In this document: positions 27,107 through 34,361 of the stretch, piece by piece
How positions within the stretch are numbered: the first letter of the stretch is position 1
Layout of the letters: each line of letters begins with the position of its first letter
Assembly: GCF_026261605.1 (NCBI RefSeq)
Contig: NZ_CP102486.1
Coordinates: 3,534,001 to 3,598,000, forward strand
Length of the DNA stretch: 64,000 bases
DNA from: Dechloromonas sp. A34
GTDB lineage: Bacteria > Pseudomonadota > Gammaproteobacteria > Burkholderiales > Rhodocyclaceae
Direction: 5' to 3'
Translations under genes and position numbers: made by a program
The notes under the pieces: model-generated
Seen by the model: the letters and a program-made list of their open reading frames with translations, nothing else
The model's database searches: none
Told to the model about the DNA's origin: nothing

Positions 27107-27592
27107 ATGTGTGACATCCGGCGCCGCCAGTTGCTTCGTCTCGGCCTCGGCGGCCTGCTGCTGAGCCCGCTCGCCGCCGCCCTCTCGGGCTGCAAGAAGG
27201 GCGACTGGCCGGAGGGCATGGCCGAGATCATCTGGGACCGCGACACCTGCGCCCGTTGCAACATGGTCATTTCCGACCGCCGCTTCGCGGTGCAGCTGCG
27301 CGGCGGCCCGGATAACGCCGTCTTCAAGTTCGACGATATCGGCTGCCTGGTCTTCTGGCTGCGCGACAAGGCCGACAAGTTCCCGTGGCTGGCCGATGCC
27401 GCGACCCGCTACTGGGTGGCTGACTTTGGCAGCAAGAGCCGCGACGAGATGCTCTGGCTGGACCCGCGGAAAGCCCAGTTCATCACCAAGAGCTCGCCGA
27501 TGGGCTACAACTTCGCGGCCGTGCCGCTCCCGCTGCCCGGCAGCCTCGATTTCACCGACATGCGCCAGCACACACTGGCCAAGAGTAAATAA
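27107..27592 (+). CDS. nosL: NosL, copper-binding lipoprotein (copy 1)
   Basis: A 161-residue lipoprotein: leader LLLSPLAAALSGC with a lipobox cysteine, then CARCNMVISD, the Cu(I)-binding CxxCxM motif of NosL. NosL delivers copper to apo-NosZ. It starts 2 bp after nosF and abuts nosY. It is identical to the copy at 32543. Confidence 0.95.
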   Translation: MCDIRRRQLLRLGLGGLLLSPLAAALSGCKKGDWPEGMAEIIWDRDTCARCNMVISDRRFAVQLRGGPDNAVFKFDDIGCLVFWLRDKADKFPWLADAATRYWVADFGSKSRDEMLWLDPRKAQFITKSSPMGYNFAAVPLPLPGSLDFTDMRQHTLAKSK

Positions 27593-28420
27593 ATGAAGCA
27601 ACTGTGGCTGACTGCCCAACTCGATATCGTCGAATCGCTGCGTGCCCGCTGGTTCCAGATCTATACCCTGGTCTTCGGCGGCATCGTCGCCCTGCTCTTC
27701 GTCTTCGGCCTGACCGAGTCGCGGGTGCTGGGCTTCATCGGCCTCTCCCGCCTGTTGGTCACCTATATCCAGCTGACCATGGCGATCCTGCCGATCTTCG
27801 TCCTGATCACCACCGTGCGCTCGGTGGCCGGCGACCGCGAGGCGGGGGTCTTCGAGTATCTGCTGTCGCTGCCGGTGTCGCTCGCGGCCTGGTTCTGGGG
27901 CAAGATCCTCGGCCGCTACATCGTCGTCTTCGCACCGGTCTTCCTGGCCATGGCCGGTGCCGTCGGCTGGGCGACGATCCAGGGCATCGAGGTGCCGTGG
28001 GGGATGTTCGGCTACTACACCGCCCTGCTTGCCACGATGGCGATCTGCTTCCTGGGCATCGGCATGCTGATTTCCTCGGTCGCCCGCAGCACCGATCTGG
28101 CGCAGGGTGCCGCCTTCATGGTCTGGCTGTTCCTGCTGCTTTTCCTCGACCTGATCCTGCTCGGCGTCATGATCCAGGGCAAGGTTTCGCCGGAGGTCGC
28201 CGTCGGGCTGGCCCTGGTCAATCCGCTGCAGGTCTTTCGCACCGCCGCACTGGCCCTGTTCGATCCGCAGCTGATCGTGCTCGGGCCGTCCGCCTACGTC
28301 ATCCTCGATACTTTCGGCGTCGCCGGCTACCAGATCTTCGCCCTCGCCTACCCGGCAACCCTCGGTCTGCTCAGTGCTACCATCGGCTACTTCCTCTTCC
28401 GCCGTGGCGACCTGCCTTGA
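27593..28420 (+). CDS. nosY: NosY, ABC transporter permease (copy 1)
   Basis: A 275-residue inner-membrane permease with six predicted helices and an N-terminal amphipathic stretch (MKQLWLTAQLDIVESLRARW), typical of NosY. It pairs with NosF in the CuZ-assembly transporter. The ATG lies directly after the nosL stop (TAAATG). It is identical to the copy at 33029. The stop overlaps the TTG start of a truncated tlpA-like gene. Confidence 0.94.
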   Translation: MKQLWLTAQLDIVESLRARWFQIYTLVFGGIVALLFVFGLTESRVLGFIGLSRLLVTYIQLTMAILPIFVLITTVRSVAGDREAGVFEYLLSLPVSLAAWFWGKILGRYIVVFAPVFLAMAGAVGWATIQGIEVPWGMFGYYTALLATMAICFLGIGMLISSVARSTDLAQGAAFMVWLFLLLFLDLILLGVMIQGKVSPEVAVGLALVNPLQVFRTAALALFDPQLIVLGPSAYVILDTFGVAGYQIFALAYPATLGLLSATIGYFLFRRGDLP

Positions 28421-28467
28421 AAAAAATATTCTCTGCTCTGGCAATAAAGATCAACGACTGGCACTGA
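28417..28467 (+). pseudogene. Truncated tlpA-like gene (16 codons) at the end of repeat copy 1
   Basis: The first eight codons match the intact tlpA-like gene at 33853 (KKIFSAL), including the TTG start overlapping the nosY stop. At 28441 the sequence switches to unrelated DNA and stops after eight more codons. It marks the right breakpoint of the duplication. Confidence 0.85.
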
Positions 28468-28525
28468 TACCACCAATTCAACGGCTGGTACTAGAATCTG
28501 TGGTCATTCACGCAGCGGGCAGGCC

Positions 28526-29299
28526 ATGATCACCACACATATCGACGGTGCCGTCGGCACCATCACCCTGAACCACGAAGCCAAGCGCAATGCGCTTTCC
28601 GAGCGTCTAGTCGACGCCGTGATCGCCGCGCTGGCCGAATTCACCCGCCAGGAAGTACGTTGCGCAGTGCTGCGTGCCGCATCGGGCGTCAAGGTTTGGT
28701 CGGCCGGCCACGATGTCTCGGAACTGCCGGAAGGTGGCCTTGATCCGCTCGGCTGGCGCGACCCCTTGCGTCACCTGATCCGCGAACTGGAAAACTTCCC
28801 GGCCCCGATCATCGCCCTGATTGAGGGCAGCGTCTGGGGCGGCGCCTGCGAAACCGTGCTCGCCTGCGACCTGATCGTCGCCACGCCGGAGGCCAGTTTC
28901 GCCGCCACACCGGCCAAGCACAGCGTGCCCTACAACGTTTCGGGCCTGCTCACCTTCCTGAACGCCGCGCACATCCACATCGCCAAGGAAATGCTGTTCA
29001 CCGCCCAGCCGATCCCGGCCAGCCGACTGGAGCGCATGGGCATCATCAACCACGTCGCGGCAGCCGGGGAGATCGATGCCTTTACCTACGACATGGCGCG
29101 CACCATCGCCGGCAACGCCCCGCTATCGATCTCGGTGATGAAGGAGCAGCTGCGCATCCTGGCCGGTGCCCACACCATGTCGCCGCAGGATTTCGAACGC
29201 ATCCAGGGACTGCGCCGGGTCGTCTACAACAGCCAGGACTATTCGGAAGGCATCCGCGCCTTCAAGGAAAAGAGGAAGCCGCGCTTCGAAGGTCGCTGA
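28526..29299 (+). CDS. scpB: Methylmalonyl-CoA decarboxylase (crotonase family)
   Basis: A 257-residue cytoplasmic enzyme of the enoyl-CoA hydratase fold. It follows E. coli ScpB (YgfG) along most of its length: SAGHDVSELPEGGLDPL, the oxyanion-hole region GSVWGGACE, VPYNVSGLL, and the C-terminal HTMSPQDFERIQGLRRVVY...EKRKP. ScpB converts methylmalonyl-CoA to propionyl-CoA. It is the first gene of the 3.2-kb segment between the two nosFLY repeats and has no functional tie to N2O reduction. A plain enoyl-CoA hydratase is the alternative, but the match to ScpB signatures is strong. Confidence 0.85.
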   Translation: MITTHIDGAVGTITLNHEAKRNALSERLVDAVIAALAEFTRQEVRCAVLRAASGVKVWSAGHDVSELPEGGLDPLGWRDPLRHLIRELENFPAPIIALIEGSVWGGACETVLACDLIVATPEASFAATPAKHSVPYNVSGLLTFLNAAHIHIAKEMLFTAQPIPASRLERMGIINHVAAAGEIDAFTYDMARTIAGNAPLSISVMKEQLRILAGAHTMSPQDFERIQGLRRVVYNSQDYSEGIRAFKEKRKPRFEGR

Positions 29300-29432
29300 G
29301 GGCCGGATGCTCCAATTGACGCGGCCTCCCGGCGCTTGAGCCGGCTTGCTAAAAAAACGGTTTTTCGTGACAACCAAACCGACGTTCGCGCGTTATAGAT
29401 TAGCTAGAGTTCGTTTTTAGAGGCAAATCGAA

Positions 29433-29942
29433 GTGCGTTGGTTAGTAATTGCAGCAGTCGCTGCCATATATTCGTGTGGTGTCAATGCCTCCCAGAACGA
29501 AGGTTCTGAGGGATCGGCAGCCAGTGTCGCATCGGTAGTCCTCTCCTCCGAGGCGATCGTGACCGTAACCCCGATTCCGCCGCCGGCCTCGGTTACCGAG
29601 TTTCGGGCCGACCTGCCGCGGGCCAAGAAATTGAAGGTAGCCAAGAAGAAAAGCATCCCGAAGACGATGCTTTCGCGCACCGAGCGCCATCAGATGGCCT
29701 TGCTGGCGCCTAAGACCAAGGCCGGCGAAGGGCTTCTCGATGTGGCCAATGACGAGGATGCCGGATCAGGCATTGCCGATCTCGATCTGCACCGCTCCTT
29801 CAGTCGACCCAAGCTGACCGAGATCGAGGGTCAGGACAATGATGACGTCGACGACGACGATGACCTCCCCGACACGATAAAACTCAGGTTGTACCTGGCG
29901 CGGATGAAGGCCGTCCAGGCCCATCAGAGAAAATTCTCGTAA
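29433..29942 (+). CDS. Secreted acidic protein of unknown function
   Basis: A 169-residue protein starting at GTG after an AGAGG site. It has a short signal peptide (MRWLVIAAVAAIYSCGVNA), a Ser/Val/Pro-rich stretch, a basic patch (RAKKLKVAKKKSIPK) and a run of acidic residues (DNDDVDDDDD). I do not recognise the family. The low-complexity sequence suggests an extended periplasmic protein. It lies in the 3.2-kb segment between the nosFLY repeats. Confidence 0.5.
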   Translation: MRWLVIAAVAAIYSCGVNASQNEGSEGSAASVASVVLSSEAIVTVTPIPPPASVTEFRADLPRAKKLKVAKKKSIPKTMLSRTERHQMALLAPKTKAGEGLLDVANDEDAGSGIADLDLHRSFSRPKLTEIEGQDNDDVDDDDDLPDTIKLRLYLARMKAVQAHQRKFS

Positions 29943-29972
29943 GCGGGAGCGGCCGGGCGCCAGGCTGATCTC

Positions 29973-30647
29973 ATGATCACTTCGCCCAATACCGCCGTCG
30001 ATCTCTACTGCGAACGGACCTCCGCCGAGTTCTGGGCGGAGCCGGTCAATGCCTTCAGCAACCTGTCGTTCATCGTCGCGGCGCTGGCCATCGTCTGGCT
30101 GATGCGACGCACGGAAGTACGGTCCAGCGGACCGGCACTCTTCCTGACCATCAACCTGGTCGCCATCGGGCTGGGTAGCTTCCTTTTTCATACCCTGGCC
30201 AACCGCCTGATGATGCTGGCCGACTTGCTGCCGATTTTCATCTACCAGATCGCGTTTCTGCTGTTCTACGCGCGCTGCGTGGCCGGTAGCAAAGCACTGA
30301 CAGTGGCCGGCCTGCTGATCCTCTTTCTGCTGGTCAATCTGGGGTTCATGCAACTCCCCAAGGAATGGCTCAACGGTTCGCTGGTCTATGGCGGGGCCCT
30401 GCTCTTCATCTTGGCCATCGCCGCCTACCACCGAGCGAGCGGCAAGCGCGAGCCGGCCATCCTCTATCTCGCAGTCATCGTCTTTGCACTTGCCCTCGCC
30501 TGCCGTTCGCTCGACCAATGGATTTGCCAGTGGTCGCCGCTCGGCACCCATTTTCTGTGGCACCTGCTGGTCGGCGGCGTCCTCTATCTGACGACACGGG
30601 CCTACGTCCTGAACCAGCCGCCTCCGCACCCGAGCGGCGCCGAGTAA
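29973..30647 (+). CDS. Ceramidase-family (alkaline ceramidase-like) membrane protein
   Basis: A 224-residue protein with about seven membrane helices. The N-terminal DLYCERTSAEFWAEPVNAFSNLSF and the later HTLANRLMMLADLLPI carry the conserved Glu/Asn/Ser and His/Asp pattern of the ceramidase/PAQR-like (CREST) hydrolase family. Eukaryotic members hydrolyse ceramides; in bacteria the substrate is mostly unknown and may be another lipid amide. It begins 30 bp after the secreted acidic protein and may be in the same unit. Not linked to N2O metabolism. Confidence 0.75.
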   Translation: MITSPNTAVDLYCERTSAEFWAEPVNAFSNLSFIVAALAIVWLMRRTEVRSSGPALFLTINLVAIGLGSFLFHTLANRLMMLADLLPIFIYQIAFLLFYARCVAGSKALTVAGLLILFLLVNLGFMQLPKEWLNGSLVYGGALLFILAIAAYHRASGKREPAILYLAVIVFALALACRSLDQWICQWSPLGTHFLWHLLVGGVLYLTTRAYVLNQPPPHPSGAE

Positions 30648-30756
30648 TCCCCGGGAAGCCTGCCTAGGTAAGGAAAACGGCGGGGCAGCCGAGAAAGCGC
30701 TGCGACATTCGAGTATGCTAGCCACTGTTCGCAAGCATCTTTTCCGTGAGTCGAAT

Positions 30757-31614
30757 ATGCAGCCATATCAGTGGCAATGGGGCATCAACCAGTGGGTGGA
30801 ATATCTCAAGGACAAGGATATCCCCGTACTGCCGGCAACCCGCGCCGTCCTCGCCGCCCTGCAAGAAGGGGGAGAAGAAAAGCGCGATAGCCTGTCGGCG
30901 CGCGACCTGACCGATATCGTCTATGGCGACCCCTATCTGGCGCTCAAGCTGCTGCGCCGGGCCGAGGAAAGGCGCTCCCGGCAACTCGGCCACGACACCA
31001 CGACCCCACTGGCCGCCGTGCTGCAAACCGGCTACGACGAATTGCAGGAGATCGTCGCCGCCAGCCCGGCCCGGGATGATCTGCTGCCTGGTTGCCACAC
31101 CTGCGAATCCCGTTCCGTGCTCGCCTCGGCAATCGCTCGCGCCTGGGCCAACCGCCGGGTCGATGTCTCGCCCGATGAAGTCTCGATGGCGGCGCTGCTG
31201 GTCGAGGTCGGCGAGTTGCTGCTCTGGCATTTCGCCCCCGAGCTGACCGACAAGGAAACCCAGACCCGCGACTGGAACGAGCGCTTCTGGGCACTGATGC
31301 AGCGCCCGTCGGACATCGAATTCACCTTCCGCCAGCTGACCACGGCCCTGGCCCAGGCCTGGGGCCTGCCCAATCTGGTCGTCATGCTGATCAAGGGCAC
31401 CGACACGCCGCGCGCCAACATCGCCCGCCTCGCCGCAGATAGCGCCAAGCTGGTCACCCTCGATCTCGAGGTGCCGACCCTGCTGGCACTGCTCCGGGAA
31501 GTCGCCAAGGTCGTCCCCGGCAGTCTGCCCGAACTGGCCGAGCCGCTGCCCTTGCCCGATGAATTCCGGGCCGCCCTGCTGGCCAGCATTGAGGCTGCGC
31601 CACAGGCCGAATAG
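30757..31614 (+). CDS. HDOD-domain signalling protein
   Basis: About 285 residues. The N-terminal half has the HDOD pattern: LPATRAVLAALQE, ARDLTDIVYGDPYLALKLLRRAEERRS, AVLQTGYDEL and a later SMAALLVEVGELLLWHFAPE helix. HDOD proteins are non-catalytic relatives of HD phosphohydrolases found in two-component and second-messenger circuits. The ATG at 30757 (MQPYQWQW) is preferred; an in-frame ATG lies 42 bp upstream. It is the last gene before repeat copy 2. Confidence 0.75.
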   Translation: MQPYQWQWGINQWVEYLKDKDIPVLPATRAVLAALQEGGEEKRDSLSARDLTDIVYGDPYLALKLLRRAEERRSRQLGHDTTTPLAAVLQTGYDELQEIVAASPARDDLLPGCHTCESRSVLASAIARAWANRRVDVSPDEVSMAALLVEVGELLLWHFAPELTDKETQTRDWNERFWALMQRPSDIEFTFRQLTTALAQAWGLPNLVVMLIKGTDTPRANIARLAADSAKLVTLDLEVPTLLALLREVAKVVPGSLPELAEPLPLPDEFRAALLASIEAAPQAE

Positions 31615-31688
31615 GCGCTGCCGAGCGGCATCCCCGAATTTTGATCCAGGTTCAAGGTCGATCACCTGCGCCTTCCTATAATCGCCCC

Positions 31689-32540
31689 ATGATCCAGTTT
31701 ACCGACGTAGCCAAGACCTTCCGCAAAGCCCGGGTGCTCGACGGCATCAGCCTCGACATCGGTCTCGGCGAGCGCATCGCCCTGATCGGCTCGAACGGGG
31801 CCGGCAAGACCACCCTGATCCGCTGCCTGCTCGGCGAATACACCCACGACGGCACGGTCGCCATCGCCGGCCTCGACCCGCGCACGAACCGCACCGCCGT
31901 GCTCGGCAATATCGGCTTCGTGCCCCAACTGCCGCCACCCTTGAAGATGCCGGTCGGCCAGCTGATCGACTTCTCGGCCGCCCTCTGCGGCACCGACCCC
32001 AAGCGTATTCACGACCTCGCCGGCCGCCTCGGGCTGGACGTCGACGCCATCCTCTCCCGCCAGTTCGTGCGCCTGTCCGGCGGCATGAAGCAGAAGCTGC
32101 TGATCGCCATCGCGCTGGGCCGCGAGGCCAAGGTGCTGGTCATGGACGAGCCGGCGGCCAATCTCGACCCGGAAGCGCGCAAGATCTTCTTCGACCTGCT
32201 GGCCGAACGTCTCGACGATGCGACGATGATCATTTCCAGCCACCGCCTGGACGAGGTCTCGGCCCTGGTCAACCGGGTGATCGAGATGGACATGGGCAAG
32301 ATCGTGCTCGACGACAAGGTCGCCGATGCCGTCTCGCTGACCGCGACCCTGGCCTGCCGCATCGTCCTCGGCCGTTTCGAGCCGGCTTTCGCCAAGGCCC
32401 TGGCCGGCTGGAATTTCACCAGTCAGGACGACAACCGGATCTGGCACGGCGAGATTGCCGGACCGGACCGCCTGCGCTTTCTCGGCATCGTGTCGCGCTA
32501 TACGGCGCTGGTCAGCGACCTGTCGCTGGCCGAGGCCTGA
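31689..32540 (+). CDS. nosF: NosF, ABC transporter ATP-binding protein (copy 2)
   Basis: 283 residues, identical to the protein at 26253, with the same Walker A, signature and Walker B motifs. It lies 74 bp after the HDOD gene rather than after nosH. The TATAAT box 6 nt before the ATG lies inside the repeated block, but the upstream -35 region differs between the copies, so the two may be transcribed differently. It is followed by nosL, nosY and an intact tlpA-like gene. Confidence 0.94.
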   Translation: MIQFTDVAKTFRKARVLDGISLDIGLGERIALIGSNGAGKTTLIRCLLGEYTHDGTVAIAGLDPRTNRTAVLGNIGFVPQLPPPLKMPVGQLIDFSAALCGTDPKRIHDLAGRLGLDVDAILSRQFVRLSGGMKQKLLIAIALGREAKVLVMDEPAANLDPEARKIFFDLLAERLDDATMIISSHRLDEVSALVNRVIEMDMGKIVLDDKVADAVSLTATLACRIVLGRFEPAFAKALAGWNFTSQDDNRIWHGEIAGPDRLRFLGIVSRYTALVSDLSLAEA

Positions 32541-32542
32541 TC

Positions 32543-33028
32543 ATGTGTGACATCCGGCGCCGCCAGTTGCTTCGTCTCGGCCTCGGCGGCCTGCTGCTGA
32601 GCCCGCTCGCCGCCGCCCTCTCGGGCTGCAAGAAGGGCGACTGGCCGGAGGGCATGGCCGAGATCATCTGGGACCGCGACACCTGCGCCCGTTGCAACAT
32701 GGTCATTTCCGACCGCCGCTTCGCGGTGCAGCTGCGCGGCGGCCCGGATAACGCCGTCTTCAAGTTCGACGATATCGGCTGCCTGGTCTTCTGGCTGCGC
32801 GACAAGGCCGACAAGTTCCCGTGGCTGGCCGATGCCGCGACCCGCTACTGGGTGGCTGACTTTGGCAGCAAGAGCCGCGACGAGATGCTCTGGCTGGACC
32901 CGCGGAAAGCCCAGTTCATCACCAAGAGCTCGCCGATGGGCTACAACTTCGCGGCCGTGCCGCTCCCGCTGCCCGGCAGCCTCGATTTCACCGACATGCG
33001 CCAGCACACACTGGCCAAGAGTAAATAA
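32543..33028 (+). CDS. nosL: NosL, copper-binding lipoprotein (copy 2)
   Basis: 161 residues, identical to the lipoprotein at 27107, with lipobox cysteine and the CARCNM copper motif. It has the same 2-bp and 0-bp spacing to nosF and nosY as in copy 1. Confidence 0.95.
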   Translation: MCDIRRRQLLRLGLGGLLLSPLAAALSGCKKGDWPEGMAEIIWDRDTCARCNMVISDRRFAVQLRGGPDNAVFKFDDIGCLVFWLRDKADKFPWLADAATRYWVADFGSKSRDEMLWLDPRKAQFITKSSPMGYNFAAVPLPLPGSLDFTDMRQHTLAKSK

Positions 33029-33856
33029 ATGAAGCAACTGTGGCTGACTGCCCAACTCGATATCGTCGAATCGCTGCGTGCCCGCTGGTTCCAGATCTAT
33101 ACCCTGGTCTTCGGCGGCATCGTCGCCCTGCTCTTCGTCTTCGGCCTGACCGAGTCGCGGGTGCTGGGCTTCATCGGCCTCTCCCGCCTGTTGGTCACCT
33201 ATATCCAGCTGACCATGGCGATCCTGCCGATCTTCGTCCTGATCACCACCGTGCGCTCGGTGGCCGGCGACCGCGAGGCGGGGGTCTTCGAGTATCTGCT
33301 GTCGCTGCCGGTGTCGCTCGCGGCCTGGTTCTGGGGCAAGATCCTCGGCCGCTACATCGTCGTCTTCGCACCGGTCTTCCTGGCCATGGCCGGTGCCGTC
33401 GGCTGGGCGACGATCCAGGGCATCGAGGTGCCGTGGGGGATGTTCGGCTACTACACCGCCCTGCTTGCCACGATGGCGATCTGCTTCCTGGGCATCGGCA
33501 TGCTGATTTCCTCGGTCGCCCGCAGCACCGATCTGGCGCAGGGTGCCGCCTTCATGGTCTGGCTGTTCCTGCTGCTTTTCCTCGACCTGATCCTGCTCGG
33601 CGTCATGATCCAGGGCAAGGTTTCGCCGGAGGTCGCCGTCGGGCTGGCCCTGGTCAATCCGCTGCAGGTCTTTCGCACCGCCGCACTGGCCCTGTTCGAT
33701 CCGCAGCTGATCGTGCTCGGGCCGTCCGCCTACGTCATCCTCGATACTTTCGGCGTCGCCGGCTACCAGATCTTCGCCCTCGCCTACCCGGCAACCCTCG
33801 GTCTGCTCAGTGCTACCATCGGCTACTTCCTCTTCCGCCGTGGCGACCTGCCTTGA
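33029..33856 (+). CDS. nosY: NosY, ABC transporter permease (copy 2)
   Basis: 275 residues, identical to the permease at 27593. Its stop overlaps the TTG start of the intact tlpA-like gene (TTGA), a coupling lost in copy 1 because that gene is cut off there. Confidence 0.94.
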   Translation: MKQLWLTAQLDIVESLRARWFQIYTLVFGGIVALLFVFGLTESRVLGFIGLSRLLVTYIQLTMAILPIFVLITTVRSVAGDREAGVFEYLLSLPVSLAAWFWGKILGRYIVVFAPVFLAMAGAVGWATIQGIEVPWGMFGYYTALLATMAICFLGIGMLISSVARSTDLAQGAAFMVWLFLLLFLDLILLGVMIQGKVSPEVAVGLALVNPLQVFRTAALALFDPQLIVLGPSAYVILDTFGVAGYQIFALAYPATLGLLSATIGYFLFRRGDLP

Positions 33857-34347
33857 AAAAAATATTCTCTGCTCTGATTCTGGCGCTTTGTTCAACGGTG
33901 AGCAGCGCTGACGAGCTGCCTTCCAGCGCCCCGCTGTTCGCCGCCACGCTGAACGATCTCGACGACAAGCCTGTCGCCCTCGAGCGTTACAAGGGCAAGC
34001 CGCTGGTGGTCAATTTCTGGGCCCGCTGGTGCGGCCCCTGCCGCGCCGAAATCCCCGAGTTGATCAAGTTCCGCGCCGCCCACAAGGGCAAGATCGAAAT
34101 CCTCGGCATCGGCATCGAGGACAAGGCCGAACCGGCCAAGGAATTCGCCAAGGCCTACGAGATGGACTACCCGGTCTTCGTCGCCAAGGACAAGGGCATC
34201 CCGCTGATGCAGGCCCTGGCCAATACCAAGGGCGGGCTGCCCTACACCCTGTTCATCGACCGTCGCGGTCAGGTCGTCAAGGTCAAGCTCGGCCAGATCC
34301 GGCAGGCCGATCTGAATGGCATGGCCGAGGCCCTGCTCAAGCCCTGA
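33853..34347 (+). CDS. TlpA/ResA-like periplasmic thiol-disulfide protein
   Basis: A 164-residue exported thioredoxin-fold protein: signal peptide (MKKIFSALILALCSTVSSA), WARWCGPCR active site (Cys60, Cys63), cis-Pro region GGLPYTLF. It starts at TTG overlapping the nosY stop by two bases, so it belongs to the nosFLY transcription unit. Thioredoxin-like proteins in nos or oxidase clusters keep CuA or CuZ ligand cysteines, or apo-NosL/SCO, reduced for metallation; that role fits here. Unlike nosFLY it exists intact only once. Confidence 0.85.
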   Translation: MKKIFSALILALCSTVSSADELPSSAPLFAATLNDLDDKPVALERYKGKPLVVNFWARWCGPCRAEIPELIKFRAAHKGKIEILGIGIEDKAEPAKEFAKAYEMDYPVFVAKDKGIPLMQALANTKGGLPYTLFIDRRGQVVKVKLGQIRQADLNGMAEALLKP

Positions 34348-34361
34348 AGCCGACCAGGACA

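Larger units (their letters stand above)
26235..28440 (+). repeat. 2,206-bp direct repeat, copy 1 (nosF-nosL-nosY)
   Basis: Identical, as far as I can read, to 31671-33876. All three encoded proteins match exactly, and so do the translations of the other frames on both strands. The left edge lies 18 bp before the nosF ATG; the right edge lies 24 bp into a tlpA-like gene. Sequence outside the edges is unrelated. The copies are in the same orientation, offset by 5,436 bp. Confidence 0.95.
31671..33876 (+). repeat. 2,206-bp direct repeat, copy 2 (nosF-nosL-nosY)
   Basis: Second copy of 26235-28440. At its right edge the sequence continues into an intact tlpA-like gene, so this copy probably keeps the ancestral right junction, whereas copy 1 keeps the ancestral left junction with nosH. 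Confidence 0.95.

Noticed and set aside
27062..28444. 460-codon minus-strand frame opposite nosL/nosY (and its twin at 32498-33895)
   Set aside because: Gln/Asp/His-rich mirror of the membrane permease; nosL and nosY are unambiguous on the plus strand.
28441..31670. The segment between the nosFLY repeats as a transposon or genomic island
   Set aside because: No transposase, integrase, terminal inverted repeats or target duplication were seen; genes and composition are chromosomal.
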